10,318 bases of DNA. It comes from Strigomonas culicis. Its lineage: Eukaryota > Euglenozoa > Kinetoplastea > Trypanosomatida > Trypanosomatidae. Shown here piece by piece: positions 1 through 9,337 of the stretch. The translations under genes were made by a program, and so were the position numbers. The notes beneath the pieces are model-generated. The model ran no database searches. It was not told the origin of the DNA and worked only from the letters and a program-made list of their open reading frames with translations. The stretch spans positions 1-10,318 of the forward strand of contig AUXH01000658.1 of NCBI GenBank assembly GCA_000482145.1. The letters run 5' to 3'. Positions within the stretch are counted from its first letter, which is position 1. Each line of letters begins with the position of its first letter.

Positions 1-28
1 TAGTAGTCTCTTTCGTCTATCTAAACTA

Positions 29-30
<2 letters not shown>

Positions 31-72
<42 letters not shown>
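31..72 (+). repeat. (TC)21 dinucleotide microsatellite
   Basis: An uninterrupted run of 21 TC units lies 36 bases before the first start codon. On the + strand it is pure pyrimidine, so it can act as the polypyrimidine tract that directs spliced-leader addition to the MCM8-type gene and polyadenylation of whatever lies upstream. Simple dinucleotide runs of this kind are slippage-prone, so its length may vary between strains. The repeat is seen directly; the splicing role is inferred from its position. Confidence 0.95.
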
Positions 73-73
<1 letters not shown>

Positions 74-74
<1 letters not shown>

Positions 75-104
75 GCTCTCGTACAGACCTCTGCTTCGGA
101 TTAG
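74..104 (+). promoter_or_regulatory. Candidate spliced-leader acceptor sites for the MCM8-type gene
   Basis: Three AG dinucleotides follow the TC tract, at 74-75, 85-86 and 103-104. The first AG after the tract (74-75) is the usual choice in trypanosomatids and would leave a 5' UTR of about 32 bases with no upstream ATG. The use of a particular AG is inferred. Confidence 0.5.
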
Positions 105-107
105 ACA

Positions 108-2429
108 ATGGCCTCGCAACGCAGCAGTCATCGAGGCTCTGCGGACCGCGCCGGCGGCGGCGGCCCCGCCACGCTCTCCGCGCTGACGGAGGAGGACATC
201 CAGTCGCTGTGGAAGCTGTACAGCAGCCGGTTGACTGACTCGCTCCACTACACGGATGCGGTCGTGCAGGAGCTGTGGGCACTCTTCTCGCCGCTGCTGC
301 TGGACACGCCACTGGTGGCCCTCCCGCCGCCGCCGCCGTCCACCGCGTGGCTCGCGGAGGACGCGGTGCATCGGCAGCAGATCACGTACCCCACCCATGT
401 TTTCTACTTACTGACGGACAACGACGGCCGGGAGGCGGACTGTCCGGACGGCGCCGCGATGAGCCCCGCCATGTGCGCCGCGGTGCGGGAGCAGCCGGCG
501 CTGGTCACGGCGCTGCTCGAGTACTTCATGGCGCTCATCCACCGGCAGAAGGGCGGTGGCGCGCCGGCCACCGGCTACGAGCGCGTGTACTGCAGCGTCG
601 TGGGCAACATGGGCTGCTGCACCAGCTTCGAGGCCATCTGCGCCGCCCAGCTCGGCCGCCTGCTGACGGTGAAGGGCACCGTCGTCCGCATGAGCCCGTG
701 CCGCATCGCCTGCGTGCGGATGCACTACCGCTGCGAGCTCTGCGGCGCGACCCGGACGGTGGCGATGGAGGACGGCGTGCTGACGTACCCCGGCGCGTGC
801 GCGGGGCGCTGCCGCGGCTTCAAGTGGGCGCCGGTGACGGCCGAGAGCGTTTGCGAGGAGGTGCAGCACCTCAAGCTGCAGGAGCAGGTGGACAGCTTCG
901 ACACGTCCGCGGAGGCCGCCGGCGGCACCGGCGGCCTCCACCGCGTCGTCGAGGTCGAGCTGCGGCAGCCCTTTCTGGAGTACGTGACCGTGGGCGACGC
1001 GGTGTGCGTCACGGGCGTGCTGGCGACGCGCCGCGGCCCGCAGGCTCGCACTTCCACCAGCCAGCCGATCTGTCTTCAGGCGCGCGCGGTGCAGAGCCTG
1101 CGACACCAGGGCGGTGGCGCCGCCCGCGGCGGCGACGCGGCCGGCGGCGGCGGCAGCTGGTCGATGGAAGAGCGCGGCCGCTTCTACGAGATGGCGCGCC
1201 AGCCGCAGTGGTTCCACCGCCTCGCGGCCTCCGTCGCGCCCGCGCTCTACGGACTCGATCTGCTGAAGGAGGCAACGCTACTGGCCGTCCTCTGCGGCAC
1301 CCCGCGCGCGGGCGGCATCCAGCGCCACAGCATCCACCTGCTGCTCGTCGGCGACCCGGGGCTGGGCAAGTCGCAGCTGCTACGCGCCGCGTGCACCGTG
1401 GCGCCGCGCAGCGCGTTTGTCTGTGCGCACACCGCCTCCTCCTGCGGGCTGACCATGACGCTTGCTCGCGACCCCGTGTCCGGCGAGGCCACCTTCGAGG
1501 CCGGCGCGGTCGTCCACGGCGACGGCGGCGTCACCTGCATCGACGAGATCGACAAGAGCGCCGGCGAGCACAAGGCGCTGCTGGAGGTGATGGAGCAGGA
1601 GACGGTGAGCATCGCGAAGGCGGGCCTCATTTTCTCCATGCCCGTCCGCACGTCGCTCCTCGCGGCGGGCAACCCCATCGGCGGCCGCTTCGACCTGTCC
1701 AAGCCCATCACCGCGAACGTGAATCTCTCCCCCGCGCTGCTGAGCCGCTTCGACATTGTCGTGTGCCTGCGCGACGCGCTGCGCAACACGCGGCAGCTCA
1801 CGCACCACGTGCTGCGCCTACACCGGCAGCCGCACGCCGCCGCCGCCGCCGCGGCGGCCGGCACCGGCGGTGGCACGCTGACCATCGCCCTCGTGCGCGC
1901 CTTTATTCGCTTTGCGCGGGAGGTGTGCCACCCGGTCCTCAGTCGCGACGCCTGCGCGCTGCTCAAGCGCCACTACTTGTTCAAGCGCGCGCAGATGACG
2001 CAGGGCGCGCTCGCGGACATGGCGCTGCCCATCACCCCGCGCTATCTCCAGGCCCTCATCCGCGTGTCCGAGGCGCGCGCGAAGGCGGAGCTCCGGCCGG
2101 AGGTGACGGGCGACGACGCGCAGTACGCGGTTGAGCTACTGGAGAACTGCGTGCGCTCCTTCCAGGACGGCGAGCCGCCCGGCGCCGGGGGCGCTGAGCT
2201 GCCGCGCGCCGGCGCCGGGCGCAAGAAGAAGAACCAGCGCGACGAGGTCATTGACCAGCTCAAGGCGATGATGGTGGCGCGCGGCGGGCAGAACGGGTTC
2301 TCCCACAGCGCCATCTTGTCTGTCTGCGAGGAGGTGGGCTGCAAGAACCCAGTGCTGATGTTGCACCAGCTGAACGAGTTCGGGGTGCTGCTTCAGAAGG
2401 GCGATAAGTACGTGCTGTCTAACTGCTGA
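108..2429 (+). CDS. MCM8: MCM8-type replicative/recombination helicase (AAA+ MCM family)
   Basis: This 773-residue protein has the full MCM layout. The N-terminal OB-fold region carries a zinc-binding set (C209, C212, C231, C235). The AAA+ core has Walker A GDPGLGKS (415-422), Walker B with IDE (478-480), sensor 1 as AAGNP (519-523), the arginine finger SRF (546-548) and a sensor-2 region around R645. The C-terminal tail (about 711-773) looks like a winged helix. The stretch from Walker A to the arginine finger follows MCM8 more closely than MCM2-7 or MCM9, for example GLGKSQ rather than GTGKSQ and the AACTVAPR and GLTMTL segments. MCM8 of other eukaryotes works in the nucleus with MCM9 in homologous recombination and crosslink repair; that role here is inferred from family. 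Walker B reads IDEIDK, with isoleucine where most MCMs have phenylalanine. An eight-alanine run (577-584) sits after the core, and Gly/Ala-rich linkers lie at 335-350 and 690-705. The start at 108 is the first ATG after the acceptor AGs. The MCM family is certain; the MCM8 assignment is likely. Confidence 0.9.
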   Translation: MASQRSSHRGSADRAGGGGPATLSALTEEDIQSLWKLYSSRLTDSLHYTDAVVQELWALFSPLLLDTPLVALPPPPPSTAWLAEDAVHRQQITYPTHVFYLLTDNDGREADCPDGAAMSPAMCAAVREQPALVTALLEYFMALIHRQKGGGAPATGYERVYCSVVGNMGCCTSFEAICAAQLGRLLTVKGTVVRMSPCRIACVRMHYRCELCGATRTVAMEDGVLTYPGACAGRCRGFKWAPVTAESVCEEVQHLKLQEQVDSFDTSAEAAGGTGGLHRVVEVELRQPFLEYVTVGDAVCVTGVLATRRGPQARTSTSQPICLQARAVQSLRHQGGGAARGGDAAGGGGSWSMEERGRFYEMARQPQWFHRLAASVAPALYGLDLLKEATLLAVLCGTPRAGGIQRHSIHLLLVGDPGLGKSQLLRAACTVAPRSAFVCAHTASSCGLTMTLARDPVSGEATFEAGAVVHGDGGVTCIDEIDKSAGEHKALLEVMEQETVSIAKAGLIFSMPVRTSLLAAGNPIGGRFDLSKPITANVNLSPALLSRFDIVVCLRDALRNTRQLTHHVLRLHRQPHAAAAAAAAGTGGGTLTIALVRAFIRFAREVCHPVLSRDACALLKRHYLFKRAQMTQGALADMALPITPRYLQALIRVSEARAKAELRPEVTGDDAQYAVELLENCVRSFQDGEPPGAGGAELPRAGAGRKKKNQRDEVIDQLKAMMVARGGQNGFSHSAILSVCEEVGCKNPVLMLHQLNEFGVLLQKGDKYVLSNC

Positions 2430-2678
2430 CTCATTGGATGCGGCGCTATCGTGATTGTTATGGATCTTACACACACACACCAAAAGGAAAAAATAAAGGA
2501 TAAACGATGCTGCTGAATTACATGCCGAGACGGTTTCTCTTGTTTGTCTGAGTGTTTCCACTGCTAACATTGATTACTCTCCTATTGACTCTGCTGGAAG
2601 AACTGTAGAAACACGTGGGCACTACCACTTTCCTTTGGTGGCCCCTATTCATTCCATTAGAACCTCTGTGCCAACGCT
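2430..2678 (+). other. Intergenic region, MCM8-type gene to uS11m
   Basis: This 249-base gap contains a short CA-repeat run near 2470-2482, an A-rich stretch near 2484-2500, and pyrimidine-rich segments from about 2530 to 2660. It should hold the MCM8 3' UTR with its polyadenylation site and the splice acceptor for the next gene. I see no small gene in it. Confidence 0.6.
2628..2660 (+). promoter_or_regulatory. Candidate spliced-leader acceptor for uS11m
   Basis: Pyrimidine-rich sequence from about 2628 runs to an AG at 2659-2660, followed by a start codon 18 bases later. A 5' UTR this short is within the trypanosomatid range. Purine interruptions make the tract less clean than those of the neighbouring genes, and AGs near 2600-2607 are alternatives. 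The site is inferred. Confidence 0.45.
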
Positions 2679-3656
2679 ATGATGCGCTGCACACCAACGC
2701 TGCTGCGCCGCGGCAAGCCCCGCCCGCGCGCAAGCATGTTCCCCGACAAGTACCGCCGCGTGCCGGCCCTCCTCAAGCCGCAGCAGGGCGGCCAACAGTA
2801 CTTCTCCGAGTTCCTCATCAAGACGGCGAACGACGACCTGGCCGCCGCGCAGGGCCGCCAGACCGTCCCGGCGGCGCAGGCGGACGCCGCCGGGATCCAC
2901 CCGCTGCTGCCGCAGATGGGCGTCGCGGAGGGCCTCGGGCGCAGCAGCGCCGCGCAGCTTCAGCGCGAGATGGAGCAGCTCGTGGAGCAGGACGCGTTCC
3001 AGTCGCAGCGGGGCTTCAACGAGCGCCGGTGGTATGAGCAGGAGAGCGAGCAGCTCCGGGGACAGGCCGGCGGCGAGCCGGCCGCCAGCGCGCCGCCGAC
3101 CGGGCTGCCAGAGCGCGTGCTCGGCGACGACTACTTCCAGAGCCGCCACGGCTATTCGCTGCTGAAGCAGCACGGCGTGGACCCGGCCCCCGCCACGGAC
3201 TACGCACAGCTCGACCTCTGGGCCGAGATGCCTAAGTACAAGAGGGACATGGTGTTCCTGTACCTCGTCTCCCGCCGCCGCAACACGTACGCGGTCGCGT
3301 ACAACTACGACGGCAAGCGGCTCCTCACCACCTACACGGCCGGTAACCGCGGCCTGAAGGGCGGCGACCGCGGCTTCCGTGGTGACGGCAGCACAGACAA
3401 CGGTCACCAGGTGACGAGCATGTACCTGAACGACGTGCTTCCAAAGATACGCGAGGAGCGCGCACTCGCCGGCCGGCCCATCGCGCGCGGTGAAAAAATC
3501 GAGCTGGTCGTCCGTGTGATGGGCTTTTACAACGGCCGCCAGGGCGCCGTGCGTGCCGTGCAGGACCGCAGCGCCGACTTCCTGGTGCGCTATTTGGAGG
3601 ATATTACGCCGTTCCCCCTCAATGGCCCTAAGATGCCTCGGGGCGTCTTCCGATGA
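2679..3656 (+). CDS. Mitochondrial small-subunit ribosomal protein uS11m
   Basis: The C-terminal part of this 325-residue protein (about 191-322) matches the uS11 fold. It has the NTYAVAYNYDGK strand, a GFRGDGST segment aligning with the GFRGSRKST region of bacterial S11, and the diagnostic end DITPFPLNGPKMP, which corresponds to the DVTPIPHNG...P ending of S11. Bacterial S11 is about 130 residues, so roughly 190 residues here are an N-terminal extension, as is common in kinetoplastid mitoribosomal proteins. The first 28 residues are basic with few acids (MMRCTPTLLRRGKPRPR), fitting a mitochondrial import presequence. The protein should sit in the platform of the mitochondrial small subunit near the 3' region of the small rRNA. 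Two ATGs are adjacent (2679 and 2682); the first is taken. The S11 identity comes from motif reading; the organelle is inferred from the presequence and extension. Confidence 0.85.
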   Translation: MMRCTPTLLRRGKPRPRASMFPDKYRRVPALLKPQQGGQQYFSEFLIKTANDDLAAAQGRQTVPAAQADAAGIHPLLPQMGVAEGLGRSSAAQLQREMEQLVEQDAFQSQRGFNERRWYEQESEQLRGQAGGEPAASAPPTGLPERVLGDDYFQSRHGYSLLKQHGVDPAPATDYAQLDLWAEMPKYKRDMVFLYLVSRRRNTYAVAYNYDGKRLLTTYTAGNRGLKGGDRGFRGDGSTDNGHQVTSMYLNDVLPKIREERALAGRPIARGEKIELVVRVMGFYNGRQGAVRAVQDRSADFLVRYLEDITPFPLNGPKMPRGVFR

Positions 3657-5510
<1,854 letters not shown>

Positions 5511-5886
5511 GAGTTTCTATGCGTCTACCAGCGCGAATCCTCTATAATAATAAAAAAGGAAACGCGTTGACTTTGCTTATCGTAATCATTCAATTTGGCT
5601 TTGAAAGAAAACGTATACTCTTCTATTTCTGGTGTGTCGAAAGGCACTTTTTTAAAACAAAAGAAAGGCAACTATATTATCAAAATCCCTTGTTTTGATT
5701 TATGAAACAGTCACTTAAAAAGGGGGAAAAAAAGGGATGCGAGAAAGAGAGAATGGTAATAAAATTATTGAAATGCAGTAGAAATGGTATACTAGAAGAA
5801 AAATTGACGCTCATAGCTTCTATGTTTCTCTTCTCCCTTGTTCTCTTTGCGTCTTTCGGCTAGTCCAATTAGTAGTAGCTTCTCCC
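5511..5886 (+). other. Intergenic region, trypanothione reductase to DEAD-box helicase
   Basis: This 376-base AT-rich gap contains the trypanothione reductase 3' UTR. A 7-bp inverted repeat (5679-5685 with 5693-5699, seven-base loop) could form a weak hairpin. Purine-rich A/G stretches lie at about 5717-5755, and pyrimidine-rich sequence appears from 5818. No gene is evident; the short open frames here are AT-rich and start without convincing codon use. Confidence 0.65.
5818..5863 (+). promoter_or_regulatory. Polypyrimidine tract and spliced-leader acceptor for the DEAD-box gene
   Basis: A pyrimidine-rich stretch from about 5825 to 5857 is followed by the first AG at 5862-5863, 23 bases before the start codon. 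Further AGs at 5871, 5874 and 5877 are possible alternatives. The site is inferred from pattern and position. Confidence 0.65.
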
Positions 5887-7569
5887 ATGTCCAACTTCGA
5901 GCGGCTGGGGATACAGCCGTGGCTCGCGAAGCAGTGCGAGTACATGGCGCTGACGACGCCCACGCCGATCCAGCAGCAGTGCATCCCCGCCATCCTAGAA
6001 CCGCACACGCCGCCACTGAACGTCGTGGGCGGCGCCGCCACCGGCAGCGGTAAGACCGCCGCCTTCGCCCTTCCCATCCTGCAGCTGCTCTCCGCCGACA
6101 TGTACGGCGTGTTTGCGCTGGTCCTGACGCCGTCGCGCGAGCTGGCGTATCAGATCGTGGACCAGTTCGTGGCCTTCGGCGCGCCGCTGCGGCTCCGCAC
6201 AATGCTCGCGATCGGCGGGGTGCACCACGAGGAGCAGGTGGATGCGCTGAAGGGGCGGCCGCACATCGTCGTCGCGACGCCCGGCCGGCTCTGCCACCTT
6301 TTCCGCTCCTTCGAGCGCGAGACGCGGCCCGCGTTCCACCACCTCCGCTTTCTGGTGCTGGACGAGGCCGACCGGCTGACGGACGGCGACCTGCAGCACG
6401 ACGTGCGGGCGCTGCTGCGGCTGCTGCCGCCCAAGACGGCGCAGCGGCAGACCCTCATGTTCTCCGCAACGGTGCAGCCGCGGCTCACCACCGTCGCCGC
6501 CGCCGCCGCGGACGACGACGATGAGGATGAAGCGATTCTCTCGCTCTTAGGGATCACCACGCAGGAGACGCTGAGGGTCTTCATGGCGTCTGAGTCGGGG
6601 GCGGCGCCGATCGCCGCCGGCAGCGGTGGGGCCGAGCTGGACCCACCGGCAGCGGCGGCGGCGCCCGGCGCCTATGCGTTCCCCAGCACGCTGGAGCAGT
6701 GCTACGCCTTTCTGCCCAACATGGTGAAGCTGCCGACGCTCGTGGCGGCCCTCCGCGCGCGCGGCAAGGAGCAGTCCACCATCGTCTTCGTGAACTCGTG
6801 CCAGCGGGCCGAGATCGTGCGCGTGACGCTGCAGCTGCTGGGCTTCCCCGTCGCGAGCCTGGATTCGTTGCTGACGCAGCAGCAGCGGCTCGACCACCTG
6901 GCGCTGTTCAAGCTCGGTCTCTCGCGCATCCTCGTGTGCACCGACATCGCCGCGCGCGGGCTGGACATCCCGAACGTGGAGCTGGTGCTGCACTACGATG
7001 TGCCGAAGCACGCCGAGACGTACGTGCACCGGGTTGGCCGCACCGCGCGCGCCGGCCGCGCGGGCACCTCCGTCGCCTTCGTGACCGAGTACGACGTGGA
7101 GCTGGTGCAGCGCATCGAGAAGAAGACGAAGGTGCGCATGACCAAGTGGGCGGAGAAGGCACTACGCGAGGAGCGCGTCGTGCGGGTGCTGGAGGAGGTG
7201 TCCGCCGCCAAGGTGCAGGCGAAGCAGCAGGTGATGGAGCAGTACCAGAACCGCGTCTCGACACTCAAGTCCAACGCACAGCAGAAGAAGTTCATGCGCG
7301 CGCAGCAGCAGCAGCAGCAGCAGCGCCCCGCACGCCGCGACCGGCCCGTCGTCCACAAGGAGGCCACCGCGTCGGTCGCAAGCGGGAAGCGCGTGAAGGC
7401 AGCGACAGCAGCTCCCTCGCCCACCTCCGCCGCCGCGACGCGGAAGAAGGGGGCGAAGGAGGGGCGAGTGGCGGCACCATCCACACCACCTTCGACCAAA
7501 CCGTCCGGTGATGCAAAGACGAAAGTAAAGGCGGTGAAGAAAGCAAAGCAAAAAGCGGCCAAGAAGTAG
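5887..7569 (+). CDS. DEAD-box ATP-dependent RNA helicase, Dbp8/DDX49-like
   Basis: The 560-residue protein has every DEAD-box motif in order: F4 and the Q motif PTPIQQQCIPAIL (25-37), motif I ATGSGKT (51-57), Ia TPSRELA (81-87), GG (110-111), Ib TPGRL (131-135), II DEAD (159-162), III SAT (193-195), IV IVFVNS (299-304), V ARGLDIPNV (356-364) and VI HRVGRTARAGR (381-391). The short N-terminus that starts almost directly at the Q motif, together with FVTEYDVELVQRIE after motif VI, resembles Dbp8/DDX49. That helicase acts in the nucleolus in 18S rRNA processing. An insert of about 60 residues (205-265), with an acidic D/E cluster (209-215) followed by Ala/Gly/Pro-rich sequence, separates the two RecA domains. 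The C-terminal tail (from about 465) has a seven-glutamine run (473-479) and a Lys/Ala/Pro-rich end typical of nucleolar proteins. Helicase identity is certain; the Dbp8 orthology is likely. The start at 5887 is the first ATG after the acceptor AGs. Confidence 0.95.
   Translation: MSNFERLGIQPWLAKQCEYMALTTPTPIQQQCIPAILEPHTPPLNVVGGAATGSGKTAAFALPILQLLSADMYGVFALVLTPSRELAYQIVDQFVAFGAPLRLRTMLAIGGVHHEEQVDALKGRPHIVVATPGRLCHLFRSFERETRPAFHHLRFLVLDEADRLTDGDLQHDVRALLRLLPPKTAQRQTLMFSATVQPRLTTVAAAAADDDDEDEAILSLLGITTQETLRVFMASESGAAPIAAGSGGAELDPPAAAAAPGAYAFPSTLEQCYAFLPNMVKLPTLVAALRARGKEQSTIVFVNSCQRAEIVRVTLQLLGFPVASLDSLLTQQQRLDHLALFKLGLSRILVCTDIAARGLDIPNVELVLHYDVPKHAETYVHRVGRTARAGRAGTSVAFVTEYDVELVQRIEKKTKVRMTKWAEKALREERVVRVLEEVSAAKVQAKQQVMEQYQNRVSTLKSNAQQKKFMRAQQQQQQQRPARRDRPVVHKEATASVASGKRVKAATAAPSPTSAAATRKKGAKEGRVAAPSTPPSTKPSGDAKTKVKAVKKAKQKAAKK
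7303..7323 (+). repeat. (CAG)7 trinucleotide run coding for glutamine
   Basis: Seven pure CAG codons encode glutamines 473-479 of the DEAD-box helicase, in its disordered basic tail. The run is short and lies outside the catalytic core, so length changes would probably be tolerated. Confidence 0.9.
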
Positions 7570-7872
7570 GGGTGGATGGGCGGCGGAAAAGCAAAAAGGG
7601 GCAGCGAAATAAACAACGGTATCCTCATACCTGACTTCTCGATTAAACATCATTAATAATACTGTTCTACACCATAAACAAGTAAAAAAAAAAAAGAGAG
7701 GGAGAGACATGATGTACACTGGCTTTTTTTTTCTTGCATGTGTGGTAATCGTTTGCGGCGCATCCCACGCATTTCTTCTCTATGTATGTCCGCGTCTCCT
7801 CTTTCCTCCTTTTACCGTAGCATTACTATCCAGCGGCCGCTGAAAAAAAAAAAAAAACTAAGCACAGCACAT
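7570..7872 (+). other. Intergenic region, DEAD-box helicase to the 219-residue protein gene
   Basis: This 303-base gap begins with G-rich sequence after the helicase stop, then becomes AT-rich, with A runs near 7684-7695, a T run near 7725-7733, a pyrimidine tract at 7794-7813 and an A15 run at 7843-7857. An open frame through 7738-7872 continues into the next gene but is low-complexity and is not accepted as coding. Confidence 0.65.
7787..7820 (+). promoter_or_regulatory. Polypyrimidine tract and spliced-leader acceptor for the 219-residue protein gene
   Basis: A clean pyrimidine tract (about 7794-7813) is followed by the first AG at 7819-7820. This gives a 5' UTR of about 52 bases that contains an A15 run and no ATG before 7873. 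In-frame ATGs at 7738 and 7786 lie upstream of the AG and would be spliced away. Confidence 0.65.
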
Positions 7873-8532
7873 ATGGAAGACCGCGAGCTCCCCGTGTACG
7901 TTAATCAGTACCACAATGGAACGCTCAACGGCAACTGGTACGAGGACCGGCTGCGGCACGGCGAGCCCTTCACCTTCAACGAGACGAGCGCGGGGGACCG
8001 CCAGGCGGGTGCGCCGCCGACAACGACCTACCACGTGACGTACGACCAGCGGCAGAAGGCGGACCTCTCCAAGGCGGCGGAGGTGCACCTGGAGCAGGAC
8101 CACACCGGGGCCGTCATGACCGTCCCGCCGCAGATGCCCAAGGAGCTGCTCATGATGAACGGCAAGGCGGAGGACGCGGCAACCGCGCAGATGGCGTCCG
8201 ACACCACCAGCGCCATGTACGGGAACTTCTACGGCGGGGAGGCCCCCGACACCGGGCGGCGCGGCGACGGCCAGCGCGGCGGCGCCACGCACTTATGCAC
8301 GACCGCCCACGGCCACACACAGGCTAGGAACCTGTACGAGAGCACGCAGGCCAGGGTGTGCATGCCCCTCGCGGCGACAGCGACACGGGGTAGGACGACC
8401 ATCGCCACCGGCGGCGGCGGGGCGGGGCCGGAGGGAGAGAGCATGGACGACCGCTACGTCACCACGAAAGGCCAAGCGGACACAAGAGTAGCGCACTACC
8501 AGTTTCAGCGCAAACTCCCGCCTTCCCACTAA
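7873..8532 (+). CDS. Conserved-looking hypothetical protein, 219 residues
   Basis: I do not recognise this protein. It has no signal peptide and no membrane segment, and is hydrophilic with many Thr, Gly, Asp and Tyr residues. The N-terminal 25 residues are rich in aromatic residues (Y9, Y13, W22, Y23) and look like a short conserved motif. A TTTYHVTYDQRQ segment lies at 50-61, a Met-rich patch at 82-95, Gly-rich linkers at 125-137 and 180-188, and a Tyr-containing end DDRYVTTKGQADTRVAHYQF at 192-211. Short Thr/Tyr motifs separated by flexible linkers are seen in axonemal and subpellicular microtubule-associated proteins, so a flagellar role is a guess only. GC-rich codon use matches its neighbours, which supports a real gene. 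The start at 7873 is chosen because it is the first ATG after the predicted acceptor at 7820; the upstream extension of 45 codons reads through an A15 run as lysines. Confidence 0.8.
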   Translation: MEDRELPVYVNQYHNGTLNGNWYEDRLRHGEPFTFNETSAGDRQAGAPPTTTYHVTYDQRQKADLSKAAEVHLEQDHTGAVMTVPPQMPKELLMMNGKAEDAATAQMASDTTSAMYGNFYGGEAPDTGRRGDGQRGGATHLCTTAHGHTQARNLYESTQARVCMPLAATATRGRTTIATGGGGAGPEGESMDDRYVTTKGQADTRVAHYQFQRKLPPSH

Positions 8533-8844
8533 ACCGTTGACGGAGGGGTGGTGGTCATGTATATGCACGGAACGAGAAAATGAGAAAAAAAAATGTACTG
8601 TACATGTATTATAGTTTCAGCTTCTGCGTGATTACATGCGTTAGTCCCCTAGATATCCAGGGATAACAATCCAACATGATATAAAAACAAAATTAGGGTG
8701 TCTTATAAGCATAGTAGATAGATCACTTTTTTTTTCCGGTTTAAAATGTATATGTATATCTCCTTCTCTCCTCTCTTTCTGCACCTCTTAAACTCTTTGT
8801 TATTGAATGGCTATCAGTATACCAATTCCAAAGATTTGTGTTCA

Positions 8845-8866
8845 CTTTTTTTTTATAAAAAAAAAG
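8845..8866. repeat. Perfect AT palindrome, C-T9-AT-A9-G
   Basis: Nine T residues, AT, then nine A residues bounded by C and G make a 22-base self-complementary sequence inside the long intergenic region. In RNA it could fold into a hairpin only with a small loop opened in the AT centre; in DNA it could extrude or bend. Function is unknown. Confidence 0.85.
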
Positions 8867-9269
8867 AGCCTTTCTACCTTCTCCATTTTATTATTACTTC
8901 ACGAGGTATACATATAATTTATATCTAAAACACTTTTTTGTACGTAGTACATACCCAACTATAAAAGAAAAGCTTTCAGTTTTTTTTTTCTACACTCGTC
9001 TTTCCATATCTTGGAATTTACAGGTTTTAACCTTATACATTACCCTTACTTTTTCTTCATCAGCTCAAAAAAAAAACTTTTTCTCTTCCCTTTTGTTACT
9101 CATAATTCTGCAAACGGAAAAATTTCTTCGCCTAAAAAGTCTTTCTATACACGTAAGAAAAACACTTTCGTTTTTTTTTTCTGTACACAGCTTCAAAGTA
9201 GTTATAACTCTACTTTATTGCTATTGTTTTTTATTATTATTATTCTTGAATCTCTCTTTTACATCATAC

Positions 9270-9337
9270 ACTTTATTCTTTTTTTTTCAATCATACTCTC
9301 ATTTACCCCCATCACGCGTGTATCTATACGTGTGCAG
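9270..9337 (+). promoter_or_regulatory. Polypyrimidine region and spliced-leader acceptor for the repeat-protein gene
   Basis: Pyrimidine-rich sequence (about 9270-9312) is followed by the first AG at 9336-9337, 32 bases before the ATG at 9370. Another AG is at 9362-9363. No ATG falls between 9337 and 9370. The site is inferred. Confidence 0.55.

Noticed and set aside
1247..1966. Long minus-strand frames opposite MCM8, trypanothione reductase and the DEAD-box gene
   Set aside because: High GC makes stops rare on the antisense strand. These frames show no motifs and have no splice signals placed for them.
275..2134. A 619-codon open frame on the + strand overlapping the MCM8-type gene
   Set aside because: It is Arg/Ala/Gly/Pro-rich shadow sequence produced by high GC. 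The MCM frame carries all the motifs.
5679..5699. A hairpin as a transcription terminator
   Set aside because: The stem is only 7 AT-rich base pairs, and trypanosomatid units do not terminate between genes. It is noted only as a weak 3' UTR structure.
7705..7848. A possible C/D box snoRNA (ATGATGT and a later CTGA)
   Set aside because: The box C is imperfect, the spacing of about 140 bases is too long, and no terminal stem or guide is visible.
8654..8675. A sequence resembling part of the I-SceI homing endonuclease site
   Set aside because: Only about ten bases match, in AT-rich sequence, and there is no homing endonuclease gene or intron nearby.
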